Of a stretch of DNA of 5,489 nt, positions 1 to 5,395 are shown piece after piece (position 1 is the stretch's first letter; every line of letters begins with the position of its first letter). A model generated the notes under the pieces. The model did not search any database. It was not told the DNA's origin and saw only the letters and a program-made list of their open reading frames with translations. The stretch is from Clostridiales bacterium. GTDB taxonomy: Bacteria > Bacillota > Clostridia > Saccharofermentanales > UBA5734. Location: the NCBI GenBank assembly GCA_007135995.1, contig SLHU01000192.1, positions 1-5,489 of the forward strand. The letters are read 5' to 3'. The translations under genes and the position numbers were made by a program.

Positions 1-78
1 AAAAACGCCGGGACTAAAATAAAGGCATATTGAGCAAAAAGACATCGTAATGAACGACGAGAAAGCACCAGCAAAGGC

Positions 79-84
79 AGGGGA
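79..84 (+). promoter_or_regulatory. Ribosome binding site that sets the dapF start
   Basis: AGGGGA lies 7 bases before the ATG at 92. The upstream in-frame ATG at 50 has no comparable purine-rich motif at a suitable distance; the nearest, AAAGG at about 21-25, is too far away. This favours the 280-residue product beginning MTNLTFTKMHG, whose N-terminus matches where diaminopimelate epimerases normally begin. The 14 extra residues from the ATG at 50 are hydrophilic and have no counterpart that I recognise in the family. Confidence 0.7.
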
Positions 85-91
85 CGATCAC

Positions 92-934
92 ATGACAAAT
101 CTGACATTCACTAAAATGCATGGCATCGGCAATGATTATGTTTACATCAATATCTTTCATCAGGAAGTTAAAAACCCTTCTGAACTGGCCGTTAAGCTTA
201 GTGACCGGCATTTTGGCATCGGTTCCGACGGGATTGTTCTGATCGGACCATCTGATCAGGCAGACTTTGCTATGGACATGTATAACCTTGACGGTTCGCG
301 GGGTAAAATGTGCGGCAATGCGATCCGCTGTGTCGGGAAATATGTTTATGAACGGCAGTTGACTGCCAAGAAGAAAATAACCATTGAAACCCTCAGTGGG
401 ATCAAGACACTGAGCCTGCTCACTGAAAAAGGTCAAGTCAGCTGCGTGAAAGTGGATATGGGGCTGCCGGTTCTGGATCCCCGTAAAATACCGGTGCGCT
501 GGCGTGATGACAGACTTGTCAATGAACCTATATCAATCGGAGGAAAGTTTTACCGCATCACCAGTGTGTCAATGGGCAATCCTCATGCGGTGGTTTTTCA
601 CGACGATATTGATCAGCTTGATCTTGCTGCCATCGGGCCTGACTTTGAACATCACAAGCTTTTCCCCGACAAGGTCAATACAGAATTTGTTCAGGTGATC
701 GATAAAGACAATTTACGCATGCGCGTCTGGGAGACCGGATCAGGTGAAACAATGGCCTGCGGAACAGGTGCATGTGCTGCGCTGGTCGCTGCCGTTCTGA
801 ACGGATTTTCGCGGCGAAAAGCGATGCTGCATTTAGCAGGCGGACAGCTGCTTATTGAATGGCCGGCTGATGACGGGCCGGTTATGATGAGCGGTCCGGC
901 AACCTTTGTGTTTGACGGCACTGTCAGGGTATAA
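92..934 (+). CDS. dapF: Diaminopimelate epimerase DapF
   Basis: This cytosolic, cofactor-independent epimerase converts LL-diaminopimelate to meso-diaminopimelate, the precursor of lysine and of the peptidoglycan cross-linking residue. The 280 residues fit the family length (about 275). Visible landmarks are MHGIGNDY (residues 9-16), FGIGSDGIV (41-49), NLDGSRGKMCGNAIRC (65-80) with the first catalytic cysteine at Cys74, GNPHAV (162-167) with His165, DKVNTEFV (193-200), and the second catalytic cysteine Cys223 in ACGTGACA (222-229). These mark the two mirrored halves of the fold, one cysteine from each. Glu214 sits nine residues before Cys223, as the catalytic glutamate does in E. coli. The next residue, normally the substrate-binding arginine (WERG), is threonine here (WETG). 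An in-frame ATG at 50 would add 14 residues but lacks a ribosome binding site. The next gene, dapL, makes this enzyme's substrate, which strongly supports the assignment. Confidence 0.96.
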   Translation: MTNLTFTKMHGIGNDYVYINIFHQEVKNPSELAVKLSDRHFGIGSDGIVLIGPSDQADFAMDMYNLDGSRGKMCGNAIRCVGKYVYERQLTAKKKITIETLSGIKTLSLLTEKGQVSCVKVDMGLPVLDPRKIPVRWRDDRLVNEPISIGGKFYRITSVSMGNPHAVVFHDDIDQLDLAAIGPDFEHHKLFPDKVNTEFVQVIDKDNLRMRVWETGSGETMACGTGACAALVAAVLNGFSRRKAMLHLAGGQLLIEWPADDGPVMMSGPATFVFDGTVRV

Positions 935-942
935 AGCGTGTG

Positions 943-1107
943 ATGGTTCTGCGGCGCGGCAGGGCGGCTGGTCTTGCAGCTTCGCTGGCCCGCAGGCAGA
1001 CATCTAACAGGCAGACATCTAATCGGATAAAACAGAAGTACGAGTACGTAAAAGCTGATCTGGCCGTTAAGCGTCGAGAGCAGCTGCATACAGTCATTGA
1101 CATTTAA
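943..1107 (+). CDS. Doubtful small ORF, 54 residues, basic
   Basis: An open frame fills most of the dapF-dapL gap and ends 23 bp before the dapL ATG. The product begins MVLRRGRAAGLAASLARR, is rich in arginine and lysine, contains RQTSN twice in tandem (from the 15-bp DNA repeat) and ends EQLHTVIDI. There is no signal peptide, membrane segment or domain that I recognise. The start is weak: AGGG at 926-929 is 13 bases from the ATG and 10 from an alternative GTG at 940. AGG, CGG, CGA and ATA codons are frequent for so short a frame. An open frame of 54 codons is not rare by chance at this GC content, and the underlying DNA is repetitive and palindromic, so this may be non-coding spacer. Listed because it is the only plausible reading frame in the gap and its stop lies close to dapL. 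Confidence 0.2.
   Translation: MVLRRGRAAGLAASLARRQTSNRQTSNRIKQKYEYVKADLAVKRREQLHTVIDI
949..995. repeat. GC-rich imperfect palindrome after dapF
   Basis: CTGCGG (949-954) is the exact reverse complement of CCGCAG (990-995). Two further pairs (GC 956-957 with GC 988-989) extend the stem after one bulged base. Inside, CAGC (977-980) pairs with GCTG (984-987) around a 3-base loop. The 5' side holds a 19-base unpaired stretch. There is no T-run afterwards, so it does not look like a standard intrinsic terminator. It could be a degraded intergenic repeat or a mRNA-stabilising hairpin at the 3' end of dapF. Confidence 0.4.
993..1022 (+). repeat. Two tandem 15-bp repeats
   Basis: CAGGCAGACATCTAA occurs twice back to back (993-1007 and 1008-1022) with no mismatch. 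A second, shorter tandem duplication, AGTACG at 1037-1042 and 1043-1048, follows. The perfect identity suggests a recent slippage-type duplication. The 15-bp unit keeps the frame of the doubtful ORF at 943-1107. Confidence 0.85.
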
Positions 1108-1117
1108 AATAACATTC

Positions 1118-1123
1118 AGGAGA
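1118..1123 (+). promoter_or_regulatory. dapL ribosome binding site
   Basis: AGGAGA lies 7 bases before the dapL ATG at 1131. No convincing promoter is visible just upstream. TTGACA at 1097-1102 has no -10 box at the right distance before the start codon, so dapL may be read from a promoter upstream of dapF or from one too weak to see. Confidence 0.85.
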
Positions 1124-1130
1124 CCATATT

Positions 1131-2360
1131 ATGATTCAAATTAATCAGAACTACACGAAATTGCCGGGTAATTACCTGTTTGCCGATATCAGCAGAAAAA
1201 TATCGCTTTATCAGCAGCGTCATCCGGACAAACCACTGATCCGGCTGGGCATTGGTGATGTGACCAGACCGCTGGCGCCTGCGATTATCAGTCAACTTCA
1301 TCAGGCTGTTGATGAACAGGCAGAAACGGCGACCTTTAAAGGCTATGGTCCTGAGCAGGGGTACGCGTTTTTGCGTGAAAAGATAGCCAAAGACTATCAG
1401 AATCGCTGCGGGGTGAAAATTCAGGCAGATGAGATCTTTGTCAGCGACGGCAGTAAATGTGATACTGGGAATTTTGGCGAACTCTTCGCGGACGACACAA
1501 AAGTCGCTGTCTGCGATCCTGTTTATCCCGTTTATGTTGACAGCAATGCCATGGCGGGACGTGCGGGAACGTATAATCAGAAAACAGGCAGATGGAGCCA
1601 GCTAAACTATTTGCCATGTCTGGAGGACAATGATTTTTTGCCGCAGATACCTGGCCCCGCTGAACCCGTACCAGACCTGATCTACCTTTGTTTCCCGAAT
1701 AATCCAACCGGCGCGATGGCTGGCAGAGAACTGCTGGAGGACTGGGTCGCGTATGCCAGAGAACACGGCTCTCTTATTCTTTACGATGCCGCCTATGCGG
1801 CCTTTATCAGAGAAGATCTGCCGCTTAGTATTTTTGAAATTGAAGGTGCCCGCAGCTGCGCTGTTGAATTTTGCAGTTTTTCGAAACTGGCTGGGTTTAC
1901 CGGTATCAGGCTGGGTTACGCCGTTATCCCCGACGAACTGGCTTTTCAGGGAGTTCAGCTGAATGCGCTATGGAGCCGCCGCCAGACAACAAAGTTCAAT
2001 GGCGCTTGCTGCCTGGCACAGTCAGCAGGTGCAGCTGTTTTTTCTGAAGCCGGACAACAGCAGATAAAAGACGCCATCCGCTATTACCAGGAAAATGCCG
2101 ATCTGATGATACAAGCACTTAGCGAAATGGGTTTTAAACTGTCCGGCGGTGTCAACGCACCCTACATATGGCTGAAGACACCGGACAATATGCCTTCCTG
2201 GGACTTCTTCGATCTGCTGCTTAATGAAGCGGGTGTGGTCGGGACACCAGGCTCGGGTTTCGGGCCTTGTGGTGAAGGTTATTTCAGGCTGACCGCTTTT
2301 GGCACGCACGAGCACACCGCACAGGCAATTGACCGCATCAAGCAATCTTTTGGACAATAA
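1131..2360 (+). CDS. dapL: LL-diaminopimelate aminotransferase DapL
   Basis: This pyridoxal-phosphate enzyme of aminotransferase class I/II moves an amino group from glutamate to tetrahydrodipicolinate, giving LL-diaminopimelate in one step and bypassing the succinylase and acetylase branches. The 409 residues match the usual DapL length (about 405-411). Signature stretches are LIRLGIGDVTRPL (36-48), GYGPEQGYAFLREKIA (71-86), SDGSKCDTGNFG (105-116), YLCFPNNPTGA (185-195) with Asn191, YDAAYAAFI (218-226) with the cofactor-contacting Asp219 and Tyr222, FCSFSKLAGFTGIRLGY (247-263) with Lys252 as the Schiff-base lysine, and GEGYFRLTAFG (381-391) with Arg386 as the likely carboxylate-binding arginine. 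EFCSFSKLAGFTGIRLGY and GDVTRPL separate DapL from ordinary aspartate aminotransferases. The start is fixed by AGGAGA 7 bases upstream. With dapF just before it, two consecutive steps of the DAP pathway are encoded side by side. Confidence 0.97.
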   Translation: MIQINQNYTKLPGNYLFADISRKISLYQQRHPDKPLIRLGIGDVTRPLAPAIISQLHQAVDEQAETATFKGYGPEQGYAFLREKIAKDYQNRCGVKIQADEIFVSDGSKCDTGNFGELFADDTKVAVCDPVYPVYVDSNAMAGRAGTYNQKTGRWSQLNYLPCLEDNDFLPQIPGPAEPVPDLIYLCFPNNPTGAMAGRELLEDWVAYAREHGSLILYDAAYAAFIREDLPLSIFEIEGARSCAVEFCSFSKLAGFTGIRLGYAVIPDELAFQGVQLNALWSRRQTTKFNGACCLAQSAGAAVFSEAGQQQIKDAIRYYQENADLMIQALSEMGFKLSGGVNAPYIWLKTPDNMPSWDFFDLLLNEAGVVGTPGSGFGPCGEGYFRLTAFGTHEHTAQAIDRIKQSFGQ

Positions 2361-2362
2361 GG

Positions 2363-2395
2363 TCCAGTATCATCTGAACTGGAAACAGGCTTTTT
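2363..2395 (+). terminator. Possible weak terminator of dapL
   Basis: TCCAGT (2363-2368) pairs with ACTGGA (2378-2383) around a 9-base loop, and five T residues follow at 2391-2395. The T-run is seven bases beyond the stem instead of directly after it, and the stem is short. TGGAC (2351-2355), at the end of dapL, can pair with GTCCA (2362-2366) and compete with it. Some transcription probably reads through towards purA. Confidence 0.3.
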
Positions 2396-2446
2396 AATCT
2401 GATCAAGTTGACTGAAACAGGAGTGACCAGAGCGTACGTTTTTGGT

Positions 2447-2476
2447 TTGACAGCCCTTTGTGAGGCATTATATAAT
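2447..2476 (+). promoter_or_regulatory. Consensus promoter of the purA-guaA unit
   Basis: A perfect -35 box TTGACA (2447-2452) and a perfect -10 box TATAAT (2471-2476) are 18 bp apart. Transcription should begin near the G-run at 2482-2484, giving a leader of about 60 bases before the purA GTG. Such a strong housekeeping promoter in an intergenic gap suggests that purA-guaA is transcribed on its own and that control is exerted downstream or by an operator overlapping the start point. I do not recognise a PurR-type box. Confidence 0.85.
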
Positions 2477-2499
2477 GTGTAGGGCAAAACGTCCCACAC
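2477..2499. promoter_or_regulatory. Dyad over the purA transcription start
   Basis: GTGT-A-GGG (2477-2484) is complementary to CCCACAC (2493-2499), seven pairs with one bulged A. It begins directly after the -10 box and covers the expected start point. In DNA this position suits a repressor operator. In RNA that enters from upstream it can form a hairpin that uses the same CCCA bases as the following terminator stem. From the local promoter only the GGGC part would be transcribed, leaving about four pairs. Confidence 0.4.
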
Positions 2500-2527
2500 G
2501 ATGAGTCTGGGGCGTTTTTATATTTTT
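2486..2527 (+). terminator. Terminator-like hairpin in purA leader, possible attenuator
   Basis: AAAACGTCCCA (2486-2496) pairs with TGGGGCGTTTT (2508-2518) over 11 base pairs, one a G-U pair, around an 11-base loop. T-rich sequence (TATATTTTT, 2519-2527) follows at once. This is the form of an intrinsic terminator. It lies downstream of the consensus promoter and ends at the purA ribosome binding site, so it would stop transcripts about 40 bases after initiation unless prevented. It could instead terminate read-through from dapL, but its position inside the purA leader favours attenuation. No known riboswitch core (purine, PRPP, preQ1) is recognisable in the short leader. Confidence 0.6.
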
Positions 2528-2534
2528 AAGGAGG
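2528..2534 (+). promoter_or_regulatory. purA ribosome binding site
   Basis: AAGGAGG, a full Shine-Dalgarno match, lies 7 bases before a GTG start codon at 2542. It begins immediately after the T-rich tail of the leader hairpin. The strong site supports GTG as the real start; the product then begins MIKAIVGANWGDEGKGK, which is where the family starts. Confidence 0.9.
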
Positions 2535-2541
2535 CATTATT

Positions 2542-3825
2542 GTGATAAAAGCAATTGTTGGAGCAAACTGGGGAGACGAAGGAAAAGGTAAAATAACCGA
2601 TATGTTTGCCGAGCAGTCGGATATCGTCATTCGATTTCAGGGCGGCGCGAATGCCGGGCACACAATTATTAACAGTTATGGTAAATTCGCTTTGCACCAG
2701 CTGCCTTCCGGGGTTTTTCACCAGCACATCACCAATATTATCGCAAATGGTGTCGCACTGAATATCCCCTCGCTCATCAAAGAGCTTGACCAGCTCAGGC
2801 AGGCAGATGTTCCAAAGCCAAAGCTTTTGGTATCAGACCGCACACAAATCGTCATGCCTTATCATATTCTATTTGATCAATATGAAGAGGAACGACTGAG
2901 CGATCGTCAGTTTGGATCAACCAAATCAGGCATCGCTCCTTTTTATTCTGATAAATTCGCGAAAATCGGATTTCAGGTGAACGAGCTTTATGACGAAGCG
3001 GCCTTATCAGACAAATTAAGCAGGATTTTAGAAGTGAAGAATGTGCTGGTTAAGCACCTTTATCAAAAACCGCTGCTTGAGCATGACGCGATTCTAGCTG
3101 ATATGATTCGATGGAGAGAGCAGATCCATCCTTATGTTGCTGATACAGCAGCGTATCTGGTAAAAGCAGTGAAGGAAGATCGTACGATTTTACTGGAGGG
3201 GCAGCTGGGCGCGTTAAAAGATCCTGATTTTGGAATTTATCCATTTACCACCTCATCATCTACGCTGGCCGGATACGCACCGGTAGGTGCAGGAATTCCT
3301 CCTTATGCAATCAAGGATATTCTGACAATCACCAAAGCCTATTCCAGTGCGGTTGGCGCGGGACCCTTTGTAAGTGAGATTTTTGGTGATCAGGCCGACG
3401 AGCTGAGAAGAAGAGGCGGTGACGCGGGAGAGTACGGTGCGACAACCGGCAGACCAAGAAGAATGGGCTGGTTTGATACCGTTGCAACACGATACGGCTG
3501 CCAGGTGCAGGGTGCCACCGGTGTGGTACTGACCGCTATTGATGTATTAAGTTATCTTGATGAAATCCCCGTCTGTACGGGCTATGAAATTGACGGACAG
3601 ATCACGCACCAGTTTCCGTCAGGCCATTTGCTGGAAAAAGCGAAACCTGTTTTGAAAATTATGCCGGGCTGGAAGAAAGATGTTCGTGGCATCACCTCAT
3701 TTGACGAACTTCCAGACGAAGCACAGCAGTATGTCAGCTTCATCGAAAAAGAAATCGGTGTACCTATTAAATTAGTTTCAAACGGACCGCGTCGCGAAGA
3801 AATTATCGTGCGCATTAAAGATTAA
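2542..3825 (+). CDS. purA: Adenylosuccinate synthetase PurA
   Basis: This cytosolic enzyme joins aspartate to IMP using GTP, making adenylosuccinate, the first committed step to AMP. It is 427 residues long, the normal bacterial size, with a GTG start. The N-terminal GANWGDEGKGK (7-17) is the phosphate-binding loop and carries catalytic Asp12; GGANAGHT (34-41) carries catalytic His40. GSTKSGIAPFYSDK (125-138) corresponds to the usual GTTGRGIGPAYEDK. GEYGATTGRPRRMGWFD (296-312) is the aspartate-binding loop with its arginines. Near the C-terminus, VSNGPRREEII (412-422) matches the family VSxGPxR motif. Differences from the E. coli type are EGQLG (219-223) where EGAQG is usual, and TAID (331-334) where the guanine-contacting TKLD is usual. 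I associate this divergent pattern with clostridial PurA proteins. The gene is read from the consensus promoter at 2447-2476 and is followed 28 bp later by guaA. Confidence 0.96.
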   Translation: MIKAIVGANWGDEGKGKITDMFAEQSDIVIRFQGGANAGHTIINSYGKFALHQLPSGVFHQHITNIIANGVALNIPSLIKELDQLRQADVPKPKLLVSDRTQIVMPYHILFDQYEEERLSDRQFGSTKSGIAPFYSDKFAKIGFQVNELYDEAALSDKLSRILEVKNVLVKHLYQKPLLEHDAILADMIRWREQIHPYVADTAAYLVKAVKEDRTILLEGQLGALKDPDFGIYPFTTSSSTLAGYAPVGAGIPPYAIKDILTITKAYSSAVGAGPFVSEIFGDQADELRRRGGDAGEYGATTGRPRRMGWFDTVATRYGCQVQGATGVVLTAIDVLSYLDEIPVCTGYEIDGQITHQFPSGHLLEKAKPVLKIMPGWKKDVRGITSFDELPDEAQQYVSFIEKEIGVPIKLVSNGPRREEIIVRIKD

Positions 3826-3838
3826 ACTTAATCTTTAA
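3815..3838. repeat. Perfect 11-bp inverted repeat across the purA stop
   Basis: TTAAAGATTAA (3815-3825) and TTAATCTTTAA (3828-3838) are exact reverse complements separated by two bases. The left arm contains the last two purA codons and its TAA stop; the right arm ends two bases before the guaA ribosome binding site. In mRNA this gives about a 10-bp, A/U-rich stem with a 4-base loop. There is no T-run after it, so a terminator is unlikely. It may be an inter-cistronic stability or processing structure, or a protein-binding palindrome. Confidence 0.7.
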
Positions 3839-3840
3839 AC

Positions 3841-3846
3841 AGGAGG
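3841..3846 (+). promoter_or_regulatory. guaA ribosome binding site
   Basis: AGGAGG lies 7 bases before the GTG start at 3854. The nine bases AGGAGGCAT, the 7-base spacer and the GTG start are the same as at purA, which suggests closely matched initiation rates for the two genes. The resulting N-terminus ([25 protein letters not shown]) is canonical for GuaA, confirming the start. Confidence 0.9.
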
Positions 3847-3853
3847 CATATTT

Positions 3854-5392
3854 GTGCAGCATCAAGCGATTCTCGTTCTCGATTTTGGCGGACAGTATAA
3901 CCAGCTGATTGCACGCCGTGTGCGTGAAAATAAAGTCTATTGTGAAGTGCTGCCCTACAGTACTCCCATTGAGAAAATCCGCGAGGGGCAATATAGCGGA
4001 ATCATTTTTACCGGAGGCCCCAGCAGTGTATCGGCCATTGATGCACCTCGCTGTGATCCGGCCGTTTTTGAGCTGGGTATACCGATTTTAGGCATCTGTT
4101 ATGGCGCGCAGCTGATGGCGACCGTTCTTGGCGGAGCAGTAGACCGGCCTGAAAAACGTGAATACGGGAAAGTATCGCTTGACATCATAAAGCAGGACAG
4201 CCTGCTTTTCAGGCGTGTTGATGCGCATACGACCTGCTGGATGAGCCATACTGACCAGATCATACAGCTTCCTTCTGGATTTTCAGCAACTGCGAAGACA
4301 TCCAGCTGCCAGACCGCTGCAATGGAACATGCTGCAAAAAAACAGTATGCTGTTCAGTTCCATCCGGAGGTTCAGCATACGCCCCAGGGAAATTTGATGC
4401 TGCGGGATTTTCTTTTTGATGTTTGCGGCTGCACAGGTGACTGGCATATGGCTGCCTTTGTTCAAGATGCTGTTGAAAAAGTAAAACAGCAGGTGGGTAA
4501 CCGCAAAGTCTTATGTGCCTTGTCGGGTGGTGTCGATTCATCTGTAGCGGCCGTTCTGATTCATCGGGCAATTGGCAAGAATCTGACCTGCATCTTTGTC
4601 GATCATGGATTGATGCGTAAAGATGAAGGGGACATGGTTGTCAAAATTTTCCGCGAGCAGTTTGACATGAATCTGATTCGTGTCAATGCACAGCAGCGCT
4701 TTCTGGACAAGCTTTCCGGCATTATAGAACCTGAGCAGAAACGGAAGATAATCGGTGAAGAATTCATCAGAGTGTTTGAGGAAGAAGCTAAGAGAATCGG
4801 ATCTGTTGATTTTCTTGTTCAGGGGACGATTTACCCGGATGTCATTGAAAGCGGAACCGGCGACGCGGCGGTGATTAAAAGCCACCATAATGTTGGCGGT
4901 TTGCCCGAAGATATTGGGTTTGAAGCAATACTCGAGCCGCTGCGCGAGCTTTTCAAAGATGAAGTTCGAATGGTTGGTCTTGAACTGGGCATACCTGGCC
5001 CGCTTGTGTGGCGTCAGCCTTTCCCCGGTCCCGGACTGGGCATTCGGGTTATCGGAGAGATAACAGAAGAAAAACTCGTGGTGCTGCGTGAAGCGGATGC
5101 TGTTTTCCGTGATGAAATTGCAAAGGCAAACCTGGATCAGGATATCCACCAGTATTTTGCTGTTTTGACGGGGATCCGGTCTGTTGGTGTGATGGGTGAT
5201 GAGAGAACATACGATCATACAATTGCTTTAAGGGCCGTGACAACAAATGATTTTATGACAGCGGACTGGGCTCAGATCCCGTTTGAAGTGCTGGCCAGGA
5301 TTTCAAACCGAATTGTTAATGAGGTGCGCGAAGTAAACCGTGTCGTATACGATATCACATCAAAACCCCCGGCTACCATTGAATGGGAATAA
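3854..5392 (+). CDS. guaA: GMP synthase (glutamine-hydrolysing) GuaA
   Basis: GuaA converts XMP to GMP in the cytosol with ATP and ammonia released from glutamine, the last step of GMP synthesis. The 512 residues are the normal single-chain length. Residues 1 to about 195 form the class I glutamine amidotransferase domain: [15 protein letters not shown] (11-25), the oxyanion GGPSSV (54-59), nucleophile Cys82 in GICYGAQ (80-86), and His170 and Glu172 in [11 protein letters not shown] (169-179). The ATP pyrophosphatase domain starts near 205 and has the PP-loop SGGVDSS (224-230), then [11 protein letters not shown] (248-258) and the [11 protein letters not shown] stretch (324-334). The C-terminal dimerisation and XMP-binding domain includes [13 protein letters not shown] (387-399), [16 protein letters not shown] (440-455) and the terminal [11 protein letters not shown]. 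All catalytic residues are present. It follows purA by 28 bp and is probably co-transcribed. PurA spends GTP to make AMP and GuaA spends ATP to make GMP, so pairing them fits balanced purine supply. guaB is not in the window. Confidence 0.98.
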   Translation: MQHQAILVLDFGGQYNQLIARRVRENKVYCEVLPYSTPIEKIREGQYSGIIFTGGPSSVSAIDAPRCDPAVFELGIPILGICYGAQLMATVLGGAVDRPEKREYGKVSLDIIKQDSLLFRRVDAHTTCWMSHTDQIIQLPSGFSATAKTSSCQTAAMEHAAKKQYAVQFHPEVQHTPQGNLMLRDFLFDVCGCTGDWHMAAFVQDAVEKVKQQVGNRKVLCALSGGVDSSVAAVLIHRAIGKNLTCIFVDHGLMRKDEGDMVVKIFREQFDMNLIRVNAQQRFLDKLSGIIEPEQKRKIIGEEFIRVFEEEAKRIGSVDFLVQGTIYPDVIESGTGDAAVIKSHHNVGGLPEDIGFEAILEPLRELFKDEVRMVGLELGIPGPLVWRQPFPGPGLGIRVIGEITEEKLVVLREADAVFRDEIAKANLDQDIHQYFAVLTGIRSVGVMGDERTYDHTIALRAVTTNDFMTADWAQIPFEVLARISNRIVNEVREVNRVVYDITSKPPATIEWE

Positions 5393-5395
5393 TGG

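Noticed and set aside
15..20. TAAAAT as a -10 box for dapF
   Set aside because: A matching -35 box would lie before the window, so it cannot be supported.
50..91. In-frame ATG at 50 as the dapF start
   Set aside because: No suitable ribosome binding site, and the extra 14 residues precede the normal N-terminus; the ATG at 92 has AGGGGA at 7 bases.
691..1089. Long open frame on the - strand across the dapF end and the gap
   Set aside because: Mostly antisense to dapF codons; no recognisable domain, and the non-overlapping part is palindromic and repetitive DNA.
1097..1110. TTGACA followed by TTTAAAAT as a dapL promoter
   Set aside because: The A/T-rich box is only a few bases from TTGACA, and a -10 box at 17 bp would fall in the ribosome binding site with no match.
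2423..2482. A 19-codon GTG ORF covering the purA promoter
   Set aside because: The purine-rich AGGAG abuts the GTG with no spacer, and the frame overlaps both promoter boxes.
2501..2545. A 14-codon leader ORF beginning in the loop of the purA leader hairpin and ending in a GTGA overlap with the purA start
   Set aside because: The overlap is tempting for translational coupling, but there is no ribosome binding site before the ATG and such a short frame is easily random. It has no run of a regulatory amino acid.
4538..5218. 226-codon open frame on the - strand opposite guaA
   Set aside because: It lies wholly within the well-conserved guaA coding sequence and its product shows no recognisable domain.
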